From Erythrocercus mccallii (lineage: Eukaryota > Chordata > Aves > Passeriformes > Dicruridae): a stretch of DNA of 64,000 nucleotides. Positions 37,917-49,767 of this stretch are shown here, piece after piece. The notes below the pieces were generated by a model, which saw only the letters and a program-made list of their open reading frames with translations, ran no database searches and was not told the DNA's origin. The stretch's first letter is position 1, and the number at the start of each line of letters is the position of its first letter. Made by a program: the position numbers and the translations under genes. The stretch is from NCBI GenBank assembly GCA_013397435.1, contig VZRG01000731.1, positions 282,060 to 346,059 of the forward strand, read 5' to 3'.

Positions 37917-40900
37917 CTGAAAAAGAAAACATAAAGGAAGTATTTCAGATTCTGCTATGATACTGTTGGTAAACCACAACACACACCTATAAACATACAT
38001 GGCCACGTGTAGCACAAATGCCATTGCTCATGGAGGACAAAGTAAAAGAGACGAGATCAAGTCAATGATAAGGAGCTAAGTATCTTTTTGGGGTCCTTTC
38101 TCAAATCAAAAAGCACATTTATTTTCAGTAAGCAGACCTCACCCTCAACTAAGGGAAGTGAATGTAGCTGCTGATACCTAGACTAATTTGACTCTGTCTC
38201 AGTATGTCTGATTATGAGTCAGTATGTCTGTGATTAGTAAGAGCACCAAGAACAATCAAGATAACACAAACCATTGGCAGAGATGAGCTTTATGGGGAAA
38301 ATTATGTAAATAAGTCTTAAAAGAGTATTTGAAAAATGTTAAGCCTTTAAAAATATAGTTCTTAGGGTATTCTGTTGAAGTCTAGCTCTTAGCAGAATGA
38401 CCCAGCTACTGTTGAGATTGGGGGCCAGGGGCTGAGAGAAGTCACTGAAGTGAACTGAGTCTTATGATGGCCAGTTCCTTGGTTTTGAGTTCCTGTGCAA
38501 CTCCTTGCAACTACTCAAGATAACATTAAATGCCAATTCACTGACTACCTTCACCAGGACTTGAAAATTCACAAATTGTGAAGAAGATAATTAAATTTTT
38601 CTGCTTTGAATTAGCAAGCAAGTGTAGTTACGTATTTGTCTATACATACCCCAATCTTTTGCACTGACTTCATTGGTTCCTTCTTCACTAATTTGATATA
38701 GAAGGCAGAAGGAAGTATAAAGATCAGCATGGCAGCCGCAGAAGCACCTGTAGAGAAAAAGCATGGAAATAAGTACTCACAAACAGGTAAGCATACTCTA
38801 ATTAGACTGGAACTGGTTTTTCTGAAATGCAAAAGACAGCTTGATCTCACAACAAAATGCTTACCAATGAATCCAAAGATGTCTCGAATAGTAGGGACAA
38901 AGATAACAAGCACGTTGGTAAACGCCAGAAGGGCAACGGTAATGGAACAGTGACGCCACCAACTGAACTCCTTCCCTGCCCACAGCAGCTGGGTAATGGA
39001 ACTGCGGATCTTTGGAAGAAAGTGGGGGGAAAAGACAGTTTAGTCTTCATTTTGGAAGACAGTGATTTGTCACCTGAATTAGACCTTCCTTCTGAAAGTA
39101 TTTTAACATCATTTTCCTGATTTTAATAGAAGGTTAAAGATAAAATATGGAGAAAAAACCCAAGGAAATGTATCTGGCTTAAACAAAAAAAAATTCTTGG
39201 AAATTCTGCAACATCTATGGATGCTGCTCAACAATATATACATAAATGGCCAGATTGTGTCCACAATCTGTGTGTACAAAAACATGCTGACTTTTGCAAG
39301 CTGATAATACAGCAGTGTAAGTATTTTTATACAGGGGCGATCTGTTTCATTTCCCCAATACAACCATATCAGGAAAACAATATAACAATATATATATTTA
39401 TATATTTGTGTCTACTGCTTATAAAATGTTATGTATTTATTGAATTAACAGTACAGCTATAAACTGTCAAGTTTATCAGCCTCCTTTTTCAGTTAAGAGA
39501 AAAACTCTTCAGTTGTTCAATTAATAAAAAGGAGTTGTCAAATCAGTAAATGACTGCAGCATTACAGGTGTTAAAAAAATAAATTACTTACTGGGAAAAT
39601 AACTACAGGCACAGTGAGGGTTACAGCCATAAGTACAGCAAGACGCACAATAAGGAGGAGAACATCAGCACCCAGATAAGCAGAGTAGGTGTGAAGCAGT
39701 TCTGGTTCGACTTTTCCTAAAAAGAAAGCAGTATTTTAATTAGATTTAGTTGACATACTTCTTAAACATGTTTCTGCTCTAGAGTCCACACAAATTTTAC
39801 AATTACATCATCAATAGGAATTGAAAACCTGAAGAGTTCCTGTAAGAATGCATCCGTTTTACACAGGGATGACTTGGAGGCACAGAATCTGGTTTAATCC
39901 AATTTTAATCCTATGTCTTGGGCCTAATTCTATTACTGATCTCCTTTGGGGTGTGCACTTAGAGAAGTACTAAAAAAAAAAACCAACTCAACTAACAGTG
40001 TATATTTAGCATGCGTAGTAAATGCTTGCTTGTTCTATTTTTAAAATAATACTGTGAGTTTAACAGAACATAAATAATTTAGCAGAACATAAATAATTTT
40101 AAAGAATGCAGAGACGCAATATTCACCATAAAATGTCAAGTATCCAAAGAGAGCAGCCAATAAATACATGAGGAACATGGCAAAAAACGATACATAGGAC
40201 ACATTCATCATTCTTTTACGGCTTCGGCTGTAAGAAAAAGAAAAATGTTGGTAGTAGTGAAAACGTACTGTTTCATGCTATATTTTTTTGTTTAGTGAAA
40301 TTACAGATATATATCTAACACTTACCCTTTCAGTTCTTCATAAATAGGAAGAATTGCAGGATGGCAGACAAAAGAAAATGTTAGGATTGGGACAGCATAA
40401 ACAGTCTGAAAAAAAAAGTACATTTCTTAAGTATCTCAACAGACATTAAAAATTTACTTTACAAAGTTAGCAGGAGATTCCTCAGTTTTGGCCTTATTTG
40501 GTGGTAAAGACCAGCTATTCTTTACAATGGAAACTTAAGAAAAAGTTAAAACAAGTACATACTTTCTTAAACCCAGACCCTGAGGTAACAAACAGTCTCA
40601 AACGTCACTGGAGTCCATGCTGAGCTGAATGTATTTGCATTCAAAATCATGTTCAGCAACTCACAGACTTAAGCCATTATATTTTGACCTTGGTATTGAG
40701 TATTACACGTGTGGAGATTCACCACTGTAATTGGGAGCATTCGTGAATCAAGAATTTGTGACTGGGAACAAGTCAAACATCCTATTTGCACGCTCCTACA
40801 ATTTTCTTTATCTTCTTCTTCAATCTACTTTTTAAAATGCTTCACTAACTTCCTTGAGAAAGCTTGAGTAATACTGTGCTGAAGAATGAGAAATGTGTTT

Positions 40901-43900
40901 TTTTGCCACTAAAACAGGCACCTCAAGTTCCTCTAATTTCTGTGTATTTGGCATGTAGAAACACCCAGCCTGCATGAGGTAAACAGTATCCAAGTCTACT
41001 GGAACAGAAAGTCTTAACACATCCCAATTTTAAAATTGGGCAACTGCTCAGAGGAAAGAATACCTAGTTTATCTGCTACATACTTAGTCATTTTCAACAG
41101 AGCGTCTGATTTTCAGTCAGTTACCTGTGAATTGAAGATGAAGTATTTTGGCTTGCACATATCATCGCTTGTTATATTTTCATCTACCAAAGGTGCCACT
41201 GTTGCATTAAATAATGTCACGTTCATGATGACACTGTCCATAGGACAAGGAATCTGAAACATCTTCCAAATTACCTAAAAATAAAGCCACGCATTTAGTA
41301 CTTTGACTAATGCAAGATATGAAATTTTTTAGAAACTGTGCTTAATTTCACTTTGAAATGCAGTTTTACAAGCACTGGAAGTTTACAAGATTATACTTAC
41401 AACAATCAGAAAGAAGACCATGCAAAGTAAGGAAAAGCCACTGGTATAGCCCAAATACCCTGTGATCAAGAAAGATAAAAAGAAACCCTAAGATACAATA
41501 AACAGAAGCAATATTCAAGTCAAAACATATTCTGTCAAGTGATCTCTTTCGATTGTGATTTCCTTAGCATTACACTGAACAAATTAATTATTCATTGACT
41601 TTCTGCTAATCCCAACCCAGATCTAAAAGTTCTGAAAGACATATTAGGGTGTGTACATACAGTGAGCCTGTAAGGTTAAACTTTTTAACTTACAAGAAAA
41701 AGAAGCAGATTAAAAAACCCCACAGCAGCAACTATATGGATTATTGTATACTAAGAATTAGCTAAGATTAATTTTAGTAGCATGCACTATCAGATAACTT
41801 AGCCTTTTTCCTTCTGTTTTTACTGATTTACTTAACTTCTAGAAAATAGTAATTTGAGAGAGTAATTCACATTTTAACTGTCAGTTAATAAAGTTCCACT
41901 ACAGGAATCTCTGAATAAACAGCCTGTTAACTGAATTATTCACATGTATCACTGAACAACAGCCATTTCAGATATAGCACTTGGTATGAATATTCTGTTA
42001 CTCTTCAGGATCTAAATTGAAATGATACTGCCCAGGGTTAGCAGCCCTATTCTTTGAAGGCTGTTACAGGATAGCTGGTAACAATATTGATTATTTCACC
42101 ATTGACTAAAATAGGTAGAACTTTGGGATAAGAACAGAAAGTTACTGTTGAGCTTCATTCTAAACCCATCCTATCTGCTGTCCTTTCATTTTCCACAAAC
42201 ACATCTGTAATGTAGTATACTTGTCTTGATTTTTTTCCTATCTTCAAGGAGACTGACAGCAATTACCTAAATGCTACTTAGTGCAAAGAGACAAGTTTGG
42301 GGACAGCTGTTAATTCACACAGCATTTCAAGACTCAAACATTGCATCAACACATTTCCCCACAGTATTTCCAAGGGGTTTTTATTTTGATTGCTCTTACC
42401 TAGATTTTTCAGTAGGGACAGGGGAAGAATGAGGATGACAGACACCAGCAGCACTAAATAGTCACCATTGAGATACCATTCTCTGTAGAAAAGAAGGCAA
42501 TATTCGTAAGTAATTAAGTATTTAAAAATTACATTTGCAGTATAGTTTTCTCTCTTATATTCTACAACATACGGCTCCTTAAAAAATGTACTACCTGATG
42601 TCACAAATGACAGCATTTAATTTCCTATATGGACCTAACACCCTACAACAGCTTCTTATCTCACCCCAAACCTGCATTGTGCCTTTCCTTTAGTGTCCTT
42701 TTATAAAAATAATAACATCTGGAAGTCAGAAGACAGAAAAATAAATGAACTGGTTAGAAAAAAGTCAAGTAGGATCAATCACGAAAAAAATATAATTTTC
42801 TTAAGTGCTGGTTCCCAACTCTCCAGATGTGTTAGAATATTGCAGGGCCTCAGCAGGGTTTCAACTTTTAATGTAAATAGAATTCTGTTAAGTGCCCTGT
42901 GGGACTCAAAGAAAAACAGGTGAGGGCTGAAGGCAAGACAGTAGCTCACTGGCTGAGAAAACTCTAACAAGCACTGGGAGTCTCTTGGAGGCACATTTAG
43001 TCCCTTTCAGTAGGGAAAACATGGTAAGAACTTCAGAAGCTTTTTCCTTCAGAACATTTTTACCGTTTTTTCTGTAAGAAGCAGCAGCTATTTTTTCATA
43101 AAACATTTTCGAGCATTAGAAGATTAACATCTTTTTTTGAAATACATAAAAACAAAGTCCTACAGGACCATCCTATATGCTTTAAGCAACTACAGCAACA
43201 CAAGGTCATAAATTTATTCCCAAGTATTAATACTTTATATCCTATTATGATAACATTTAACAGTATTTATTTTAAAATTGACTGTATACTATTTAAGTAA
43301 ACATAATTTAATTTGAAATTTGTATACGCAAACTCAGTTGCTGAATTATATCCTTTTATACGGTAATGGAAATATGAAATAATTAATAGACCTGCTCTGG
43401 ATTTACATAGTAAATGCAAAAATGATGTAGTCATCTCTTTCTTCAGTTCTACTTGGGTAACTAGATGTAAAAAAGGAGTATTTTAGAAACTTCAGATCCA
43501 TAGGACACTAACACCATACACCTTTTGTTGCCTTTTTTTAAAATATAGTAGACTTGTGGCAAATTTAAAAGAAATCACAAAAAAGAAACTCCTTGCAGTT
43601 GATACAATCACAAGAACATGCACTGCTATTGTGCATACCATATAGAGGCCATCAGGACTTTCAGATCAAGGACTTCAAAGTTTTTCCGTCCTGAAGAGTA
43701 AAGAATGGGATTGTGCAGTTTTAAAATATAGCCAAGTACTTTAGAAGTTGCTAAACAAATTTTAATAATGGAGCTAGTATTTGTAATAGTGTCTCAGAAT
43801 TCCAGAAGTTCTTTTACAGTAAACATTATTTTGGGACACTTAAACAGGTAAGCGCTCACATTTTAGGCTGCCAGAGTGGAATCCATGCCAATGGTAGCCA

Positions 43901-46900
43901 CCCAGTCTCCCTAAGCAATGCATGGAGAGAGTCAGTTAAATGGGGTTCACGATTGCCAGAGCATTGAGAAAATATTTACCTTAAATCGTGTACAGCAACC
44001 TTGTGCCAGACAACAAGAAAACATTTAAGATACAGATCTCAATTTTAAAATTTTTTCTGCCAGATTTGCAGAGCAGCAGCTGTATCTAGTGAGATTCACA
44101 GTGTTTAACTTCCCCTTTTGAATTGCAACCGGTTTTGAACTCTTTACTGAAGATGGGACAGTTAAAAATATTTGCCTCCGAGCCCCCTTCTAAATACTGG
44201 CTACTCTAGGGGCTCTCTTAAGAATCGAAAAATATGGACTTGAATTCAGCCAAAGGAGAGAAATGAACCTTCCCAGCAAAGAATTTGTAAACATAACACT
44301 ACTAAGTAAATAGGGTAGGGGCAGTATTCGAGTACATTTAAAATGAAAAAAAAAAGGAAAAAAAAATGGCTAGCACTGTTATTATGACAATAACTATCAG
44401 CAAGCTGTATGAACATCACCAAATGGCTTGAACCCCTTGGGGAACATGGCAGAAAAATGCCTACCTTCTGAACTCAGGCTTAGCTGTAAGTTGGAGTCTT
44501 GAGCTGCTCAGCCCTCTCAAGACTGGGACACTTCAGGACAAGGCACAGAAGTACAACTCTGAAGAGTGAGATTTATAGCACTTAACACTATCCATCTGAA
44601 CTCAGGCATCTTGTTTTTACACATCCTCTCAACACAGAGTGATATGATCAACTGTTCTTTGAAGATGCACAAAATGTGTCTAAGTCAGGTGTGCCGAACA
44701 GATCACTACAGAGGATCACCCTTCTCCACTGATTGTACTAAAACCATTGTAATGATGAACTCAAAATATGGTTAGATAAAATTAATCCTCTTTTTAAAGC
44801 CAAGCAGGAAAGCCACTCTGGAGTCAAGGTGTCTCCAGGACTAGATGGCAAAGCATCTACCACTCTAGCCTTGGGCATATAAACTGTGGTTTAGGTCAAT
44901 GTTTAGTCTCTATCTTTTTGAGAACTGTTCCTTACGACATTCCTTGCAGAACTGCGCTTTAGTCTTACATTTAATCCCTTGCCACAATATTAATACTAGA
45001 AAAACAAATTAATCACACCAAACCATTTTGAATGCAGTTAAGGAACTAAAAAACAAAACAAAAAAACAAAAACCCAATCATAATCACATTTATCTTTCCT
45101 TATCAAGTGTATGTACTGACTGGTACATACATTAACACTTACCTGATGTTCCTTACAGAACAGCTTTCTGCAATGATGTGATACCTGTATTTTTCTACCC
45201 TTTTCCCAGGTCAGGCTGGATCTAAATGAAGTGAAGCACTCAGGGGAAGGGAAAACTTACTGTATCTCTGTCTGAATAAGAAGCTACCCTATGGTGTACC
45301 GAACGTGGTCTTCATATAAAAATGTATACAGTCTCCGTATTTGTTTCTCCTAATAGTTTCTCTGATGAGGAGTTCTAACACCTACCCTGTGGTCTCTTCG
45401 ATGTTCATAAATGTCTTGATGACCAATGGTAACTCATATTTCACTATGAAGAGGTAGCTTGACATAGCTGTAGGTGAATAACATCATAGATCATTACAAA
45501 TATAGAATATGCCACACGATGCAAGAATCACATAACATGTTTCATAACTTCACTTGAACACAAGCAGTTAATGAACACATGTTGTGTGACAAATAAGTCT
45601 CCAAGAATAAGCAGGGAACAATTACTATCGACAGTACAGACATTTTAAGATTTTATCCTCACCTCCAATGTTCTGCATTGTAATTGATCCAGAAGCAGCA
45701 AGTTTTCCAGCCATACCAAAAGCCTTCATTCCCAACTGTTCATACAATAAAGATCCTAAAAGAAAACACAACATCCCATTAGCAGGGTGTATTTCACGAA
45801 TATACCATAAGAAACAAATACAACATATTTGTAAAATAGTAATTTGCCATACCTCCTTCATTGGCAGTCTTCAAAAGAAGATGCACTGAATACAAAGAAA
45901 ATATTGAGACAAACAGCAAGAGTATCCTGGGGAGAGGAAAACATGAAAATATGTAATAGCCAGAAATGACTTATTGTAACCCTTTTAAATAAAGATGTAT
46001 CAAATACAAACATTATTAATATTAAAATACTATATGGGAAAAAAGTAGATTCTAAGTTAAAAAGTGTTCTGAAAACCCAATTAATGCCATGTGTGGATTT
46101 TATACTAAATTGCATTTCAGAGGCATACAAAGAAATTCTAATGTAGGCTTGAACAATGATTCTGTTCAGTCTAAAGTGGCGTAAGCATCACCAAGTGTAG
46201 GCTATTAACTTGGGTACATTTGATAATAAATAACTTAACAAAGTATCAATGGCAATGTGTGTGGGTGGGGAGGGGAATGTTTGCATCCTTGTAAGAAAGT
46301 GTGTTTTTCCTGTCTTCCTGTCCCTGTTCAACAGTGTCATGCACCTATCGAACATACAGTTGAGGCTAATTACAGCTGAAGTGAAGATTATCTCTTGGCC
46401 TTAAAAGAAATCAGCTTTTCAGCTTAAACCTTCGTTATGTCCTTTTTTTTTAATGTAAGGATGAAACTCCAAAGGCCTTAAAGACTTGACTGAAAATTCA
46501 GACTCATTGAGAGCTGTGTCTTCAAATGGAAATACACATCTATTGTAATTTTAAAAAATTCCTCAAAAGTTAACTCTGCCGATGTGCTTACATGGGAATC
46601 GCTAGAGGCTTGTTTATCTTCCCCACAGCTTTTACAGGCAATGCATATTATTTCCAGAAGCACATTTGCATCACCTAAAATTCGGATCTCTCAACAACAA
46701 ATCTCTCCCACAACAAATGCACTTCCTGGAGTGGCACGCTAGGGGGGACTTCTTGGCTGCTGGAGAACACAGTGGAAAATTACAAAGCATTAAAACCCCC
46801 TCCCCTTGTCTTTCTTATACCACTACAAGCATTTTGCTTAATAGGAAACCTGAAAATCAGCATATCAAAAATGGCTTTAAAAGGGCAAACTTAATTTCCC

Positions 46901-49466
46901 AGAGTACATCTCCTTTTATGTCATTTTTAATGTCGGCAAAATGAGTAAATGCAGCACAAAGAACTAGAAACAAAAAGATCTGAGAAGCTTCACAGATCTG
47001 TGTAGGAAACTTATGTTACTGTGCCAATTCAACACTAACACATGCACACAAATAAACCTCTCTATTTCTGACAGGTAGATTTGATTCAGCCGTTGTGTAG
47101 AAACAGCACAGCTGAGATGTGCCAGGATTACATTACTTTAAAACAGCACAGACCCTAGACTTCTTAATCCTAACCTGGAATAGCTGCCTACAGTGTAGAC
47201 AAGATCAGTCAGCAAACTAATCTTGAAGCTCACTCTGTTTCTGGCTTCCAGGCTACTCTATTCATTTATTTAGTGCTGACACAAGTGACAAGTCACAGCA
47301 CTTACAAAAGTGCCTCCATAGTCTTCGAAGAACTTCCTGCCTTAATCGACTGCATCTGGATCTGATTCTGTAACCTAGTTATTAAGGGATGCCTGTAATG
47401 CCCTCACTGTCGTCATAAATCCTCAGTATCATCTGTGATTAACTGCTTTCCTGCCTCAGAACTGTAGGATCTACAAGTTTTGAAAGGTAACAAGCTAGTT
47501 TGTCTTTGAAACAGCACTAATGCAATAGATCTGAATACAGTGCCTGGAAATAAAAAGCAACTAAACTGCCTCAGCACTAAATTGTTAAGTTGACAGTTTT
47601 GAACATTTTTTTCCTCAGAAAAGAGGACCCCTCCAAGTCTTCATATAGCTAACCTTAAATACTCTTTTTTTTCCTCTCCTCAAGAGACATTCTATTGTGC
47701 ATTACACTGGTTATCTTTCACGTGCTGCAGAACATCTTTAGAGCATGAAACTGATGTATAGAGAGACAAAATATCTCTTCTAGATCCATGCTAAGTGATT
47801 CATTCAGTTTAGCATCATCTAAGCAAGTGAAAATCTTAGTAAATGATTAACAAATCCCCATATACTTAAAATCCTTTAGGCCAGAATTTCACATGTTGGT
47901 AGTTTCCTCAGGAAACTTGAGCACCACTGATACACTGTGAAACATCTGGAAGTAAATCTGACCTACTTTCTGGAAATCTGGCAGCAGAGTCGGGGAAATT
48001 TTGAACTAAACATTGCGCTTCACATGTTCTTGAACATTCAGCACATTCATCTATTTCCAGGATAAAAACACAAAGTTCCTTTAGACATATCCATGGATAC
48101 TCATTTGCAGTCAAGTCATTGATACTACATCCTGTGTGAGCTGAACTGACTCCAATACATGAAAAATGTACTTTCCAGGACATTTAAAAGCACTGTACAT
48201 AACTGTATCCTTATGTCATTTCCAATTACATTATTGTAGTTCTGTCCTACACCTCAAAGCTTTTGCCAGTGTAGACAGGCCAATAAAGATATGCTGGTTA
48301 TTCCACATCCCTCCCTTGCAGGCAGACAGAATTTTTTATAGGTGTAACTGAAATCATATCCTTGAAGTGAGTGAAAGCCTAGCAATAAAATGGACTTCTT
48401 TCTTGCTTAAGTGCATTGTAACTCTGTAGGCACAATGATGTCAGTTGAGGAAAGCGAGACCACATCCCCGACTGGGGCTTGGATGATAAAACGTTCAGGA
48501 AAAGTCTATCAGTTATTCATGGAGAAACTACAGCTAAATCAAGTAAAATTCAATGTAAAATGTTTTTGAGGGTTGCAGAACTTGCAATGAATCTGTTTAA
48601 TTTTTGCAGGTTCTCCTGACTGTATCACAATCCTTGAATTTAAAGCAAGCCATAGATCCTAAAATGAAATTCTACACCTGTGAAAATGACTGGATATTTT
48701 CTAGGGGTCATATCAGTACACCAAGTATTTTTCCACTATGAATTATACACCCGAAAGATGGAGTTTTTTTGATGAATCAAAAGATACTTACACAAAAAGA
48801 GCAATTCCAGTGTTAGCCATGGCAAAAGAAAGACCAAGGATGCCACTGCCCACAATAGCATTGCTCAGATTAAATACTGACATTCCAAAGGAAGTAGTAC
48901 CCGGATGCTGAGGAAAGGGAGATAGGTAGGAATTAATAGAAAGTTATTGCTCATCTCAGAATTAAAACAAACATAAATTTGGCAGTACGTGTTTGTTTGT
49001 TTATTTGGAACGTCATTGCTGAGTACTTACATACTGAGTTTCATATTTCTTCTTTCCAAGGTTGGAGTCGAGCAAGAAATTTTGGTTTTCTGGATCAATA
49101 TCCGCATAGTGGCTGCAAAACAACATTGCATCATTAGCGACTCTTACGGGCAACTTGCACGTTCACTTCCAGATCAGCATTTCCAACCCATTTCAAAGGG
49201 AAAACCCCGAAAGAACCGCCCCACCTGCCACCGTGCCAGCGCGCGTCGCGTTGCGCCCGTCTCCGGCCGCAGCGATTCCCGCGTTGCCGTACGGATTGCG
49301 GACAGACGCGCGGCACCGCCGGGCCCCCGCCTGGGGAGCCCCCTCACCTCTTCATGGCAGCCGGCTTGGTGGGGTAGGGATAGCTGAAGTCGTTGCTGTT
49401 GGAGCTGTAGCTGCTGCTGTCCTCGTCGGGCGAGATGTTGAACTTGCCCATCTCGGCGCTGCTCAT
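37818..49466 (-). CDS. SLC38A2: SLC38A2 (SNAT2), complete gene, 15 coding exons
   Basis: Plasma-membrane Na+-coupled symporter for small neutral amino acids (system A: alanine, glutamine, serine, MeAIB), SLC38 branch of the amino acid/auxin permease fold. The exons join in frame into 501 residues (human 506). The cytosolic N-terminus is acidic and Ser-rich (KFNISPDEDSSSYSS). Eleven hydrophobic segments lie near 77-97, 103-123, 148-170, 195-213, 218-238, 288-308, 322-344, 364-388, 409-429, 434-457 and 470-492. N83 (motif FNLSNAIVGSG) and T379 (AVTLTVP) correspond to the Na+-site residues N82 and T384 of mammalian SNAT2. The large loop at 239-285 has C246 and C276, matching the known loop disulfide, and three N-X-T sequons (N254, N259, N269). 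All introns are GT-AG. Start chosen from the conserved block E-M-G-(K/R)-F-x-I-S-P-D-E-D. Closest alternatives, SNAT1 and SNAT4, fit worse throughout. Oddity: G313 where the human paralogs have Asp. Confidence 0.97.
38650..38747 (-). CDS. SLC38A2: SLC38A2 coding exon 14 (residues 437-469)
   Basis: Acceptor TTTCTCTACAG, donor GTATGT. Encodes ASAAAMLIFILPSAFYIKL and VKKEPMKSVQKIG, membrane segment 10 and a basic cytosolic linker. Confidence 0.97.
38865..39009 (-). CDS. SLC38A2: SLC38A2 coding exon 13 (residues 389-437)
   Basis: Acceptor CTTCCAAAG, donor GTAAGC. Encodes IRSSITQLLWAGKEFSWW then RHCSITVALLAFTNVLVIF and VPTIRDIFGFI, membrane segment 9. Confidence 0.97.
39592..39716 (-). CDS. SLC38A2: SLC38A2 coding exon 12 (residues 347-388)
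   Basis: Acceptor TTTCTTTTTAG, donor GTAAGT. Encodes KVEPELLHTYSAYLGAD and LIVRLAVLMAVTLTVPVV, membrane segment 8, with T379 at the Na+-site position. Ends in phase 0. Confidence 0.96.
40062..40099. repeat. 19-bp tandem duplication in a SLC38A2 intron
   Basis: AACAGAACATAAATAATTT (40062-40080) then AGCAGAACATAAATAATTT (40081-40099), one mismatch, just downstream of the donor of coding exon 11. Confidence 0.9.
40127..40227 (-). CDS. SLC38A2: SLC38A2 coding exon 11 (residues 313-347)
   Basis: Acceptor TTTCTTACAG, donor GTGAAT. Encodes RSRKRMMNVSYVSFF and AMFLMYLLAALFGYLTFY, the cytosolic basic loop and membrane segment 7. Confidence 0.96.
40326..40405 (-). CDS. SLC38A2: SLC38A2 coding exon 10 (residues 287-313)
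   Basis: Acceptor TTTTTTTCAG, donor GTAAGT. Encodes TVYAVPILTFSFVCHP and AILPIYEELK, membrane segment 6. The last two bases (GG) start the split codon 313, read as Gly. Confidence 0.96.
41125..41274 (-). CDS. SLC38A2: SLC38A2 coding exon 9 (residues 237-286)
   Basis: Acceptor TTTATTTTTAG, donor GTAACT. Encodes VIWKMFQIPCPMDS, then the extracellular loop with sequons NVT, NAT and NIT, then DDMCKPKYFIFNSQ. It is six residues shorter than the human exon, which accounts for the overall length difference. This is the least conserved part of the protein. Confidence 0.95.
41401..41459 (-). CDS. SLC38A2: SLC38A2 coding exon 8 (residues 217-236)
   Basis: Acceptor TTGATCACAG, donor GTAAGT. Short 59-nt exon encoding YLGYTSGFSLLCMVFFLIV, membrane segment 5. 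Ends in phase 0. Confidence 0.95.
42400..42482 (-). CDS. SLC38A2: SLC38A2 coding exon 7 (residues 189-217)
   Basis: Acceptor TTTTCTACAG, donor GTAAGA. Encodes EWYLNGDYLVLLVSV and ILILPLSLLKNL, membrane segment 4. The preceding intron is 2.9 kb. Confidence 0.96.
45386..45467 (-). CDS. SLC38A2: SLC38A2 coding exon 6 (residues 162-189)
   Basis: Acceptor CACCTACAG, donor GTAGGT. Encodes MSSYLFIVKYELPLVIK and TFMNIEETT. The frame into the next exon requires the exon to end ACAGG, giving TTGEWYLNG as in the family. Confidence 0.95.
45663..45755 (-). CDS. SLC38A2: SLC38A2 coding exon 5 (residues 131-162)
   Basis: Acceptor TTCTTTTAG, donor GTGAGG. Encodes SLLYEQLGMKAFGMAGKL and AASGSITMQNIG, leading into membrane segment 3. 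Confidence 0.97.
45853..45926 (-). CDS. SLC38A2: SLC38A2 coding exon 4 (residues 106-131)
   Basis: Acceptor CTCCCCAG, donor GTATGG. Encodes ILLLFVSIFSLYSVHLLL and KTANEG, the second membrane segment and the following loop. The intron before it is about 2.9 kb. Confidence 0.96.
48792..48907 (-). CDS. SLC38A2: SLC38A2 coding exon 3 (residues 68-106)
   Basis: Acceptor TTTCCTCAG, donor GTAAGT. Encodes HPGTTSFGMSVFNLSN (N83, Na+ site) and AIVGSGILGLSFAM, the first membrane segment with the family's unwound-helix motif. Confidence 0.97.
49031..49112 (-). CDS. SLC38A2: SLC38A2 coding exon 2 (residues 40-67)
   Basis: Acceptor TTTTGCAG, donor GTAAGT. Encodes HYADIDPENQNFLLDSNL and GKKKYETQY, the conserved stretch just before the first membrane segment. 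Ends in phase 0. Confidence 0.96.
49348..49466 (-). CDS. SLC38A2: SLC38A2 coding exon 1 (residues 1-39 plus 2 nt)
   Basis: ATG at 49466-49464, MSSAEMGKFNISPDEDSS through PTKPAAMK, split Ser40 codon AG at the GTGAGG donor. Encodes the cytosolic N-terminal tail, which in mammals carries the residues for ubiquitin-controlled turnover. GC-rich because it lies in the CpG island. Confidence 0.96.
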
Positions 49467-49535
49467 GCTGGCGGGGCGGGGGTCGGGGCTCGGCGGCGGC
49501 CGCTCTTTTGTCCTTGCCGGCGGGACTCGCCGCGC
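49348..49535 (-). other. SLC38A2: SLC38A2 exon with start codon (5' UTR part plus coding exon 1)
   Basis: A pyrimidine-rich acceptor (CCCCCTCCGCAG) would start this exon at 49535, giving 69 nt of UTR before the ATG. The donor is GTGAGG below 49348. A noncoding first exon further upstream is implied, as in mammals. The acceptor call is by inspection and less certain than the coding part. Confidence 0.65.
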
Positions 49536-49586
49536 CTGCGGAGGGGGCGGGAGGCGACGTCAGTGCCGCAGCGGGCGCGCGGCCGT

Positions 49587-49592
49587 CACGTG
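49587..49592. promoter_or_regulatory. SLC38A2: E-box CACGTG (USF/TFE-type)
   Basis: Context GTCACGTGGC, close to the CLEAR/USF palindrome GTCACGTGAC, about 120 bp upstream of the start codon and next to a CRE-like GACGTCA (49556-49562). Function is inferred from motif and position only. Confidence 0.4.
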
Positions 49593-49627
49593 GCCCCGCG
49601 GCCCCCGCCCGCCGCCGAGTGGAAAAG

Positions 49628-49757
49628 NNNNNNNNNNNNNNNNNNNNNNNNNNNNNNNNNNNNNNNNNNNNNNNNNNNNNNNNNNNNNNNNNNNNNNNNN
49701 NNNNNNNNNNNNNNNNNNNNNNNNNNNNNNNNNNNNNNNNNNNNNNNNNNNNNNNNN
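49628..49757. other. Assembly gap (130 N)
   Basis: Run of 130 undetermined bases in the first-intron part of the SLC38A2 CpG island, immediately beside the AARE. Confidence 1.
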
Positions 49758-49758
49758 C

Positions 49759-49767
49759 TGATGCAAC
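49759..49767 (+). promoter_or_regulatory. SLC38A2: Amino acid response element (ATF4-C/EBP composite site) in SLC38A2 intron 1
   Basis: TGATGCAAC matches the CHOP/SNAT2-type AARE (TGATGCAAT) at eight of nine positions. Mammalian SLC38A2 carries its functional AARE in the first intron, beside a CAAT box. Here the site lies in the same gene region, about 290 bp upstream of the start codon, and an ATTG (CAAT on the minus strand, 49779-49782) follows 11 bp later. It would bind ATF4 dimers and induce the gene in amino acid shortage. It sits two bases from an assembly gap. Confidence 0.7.
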
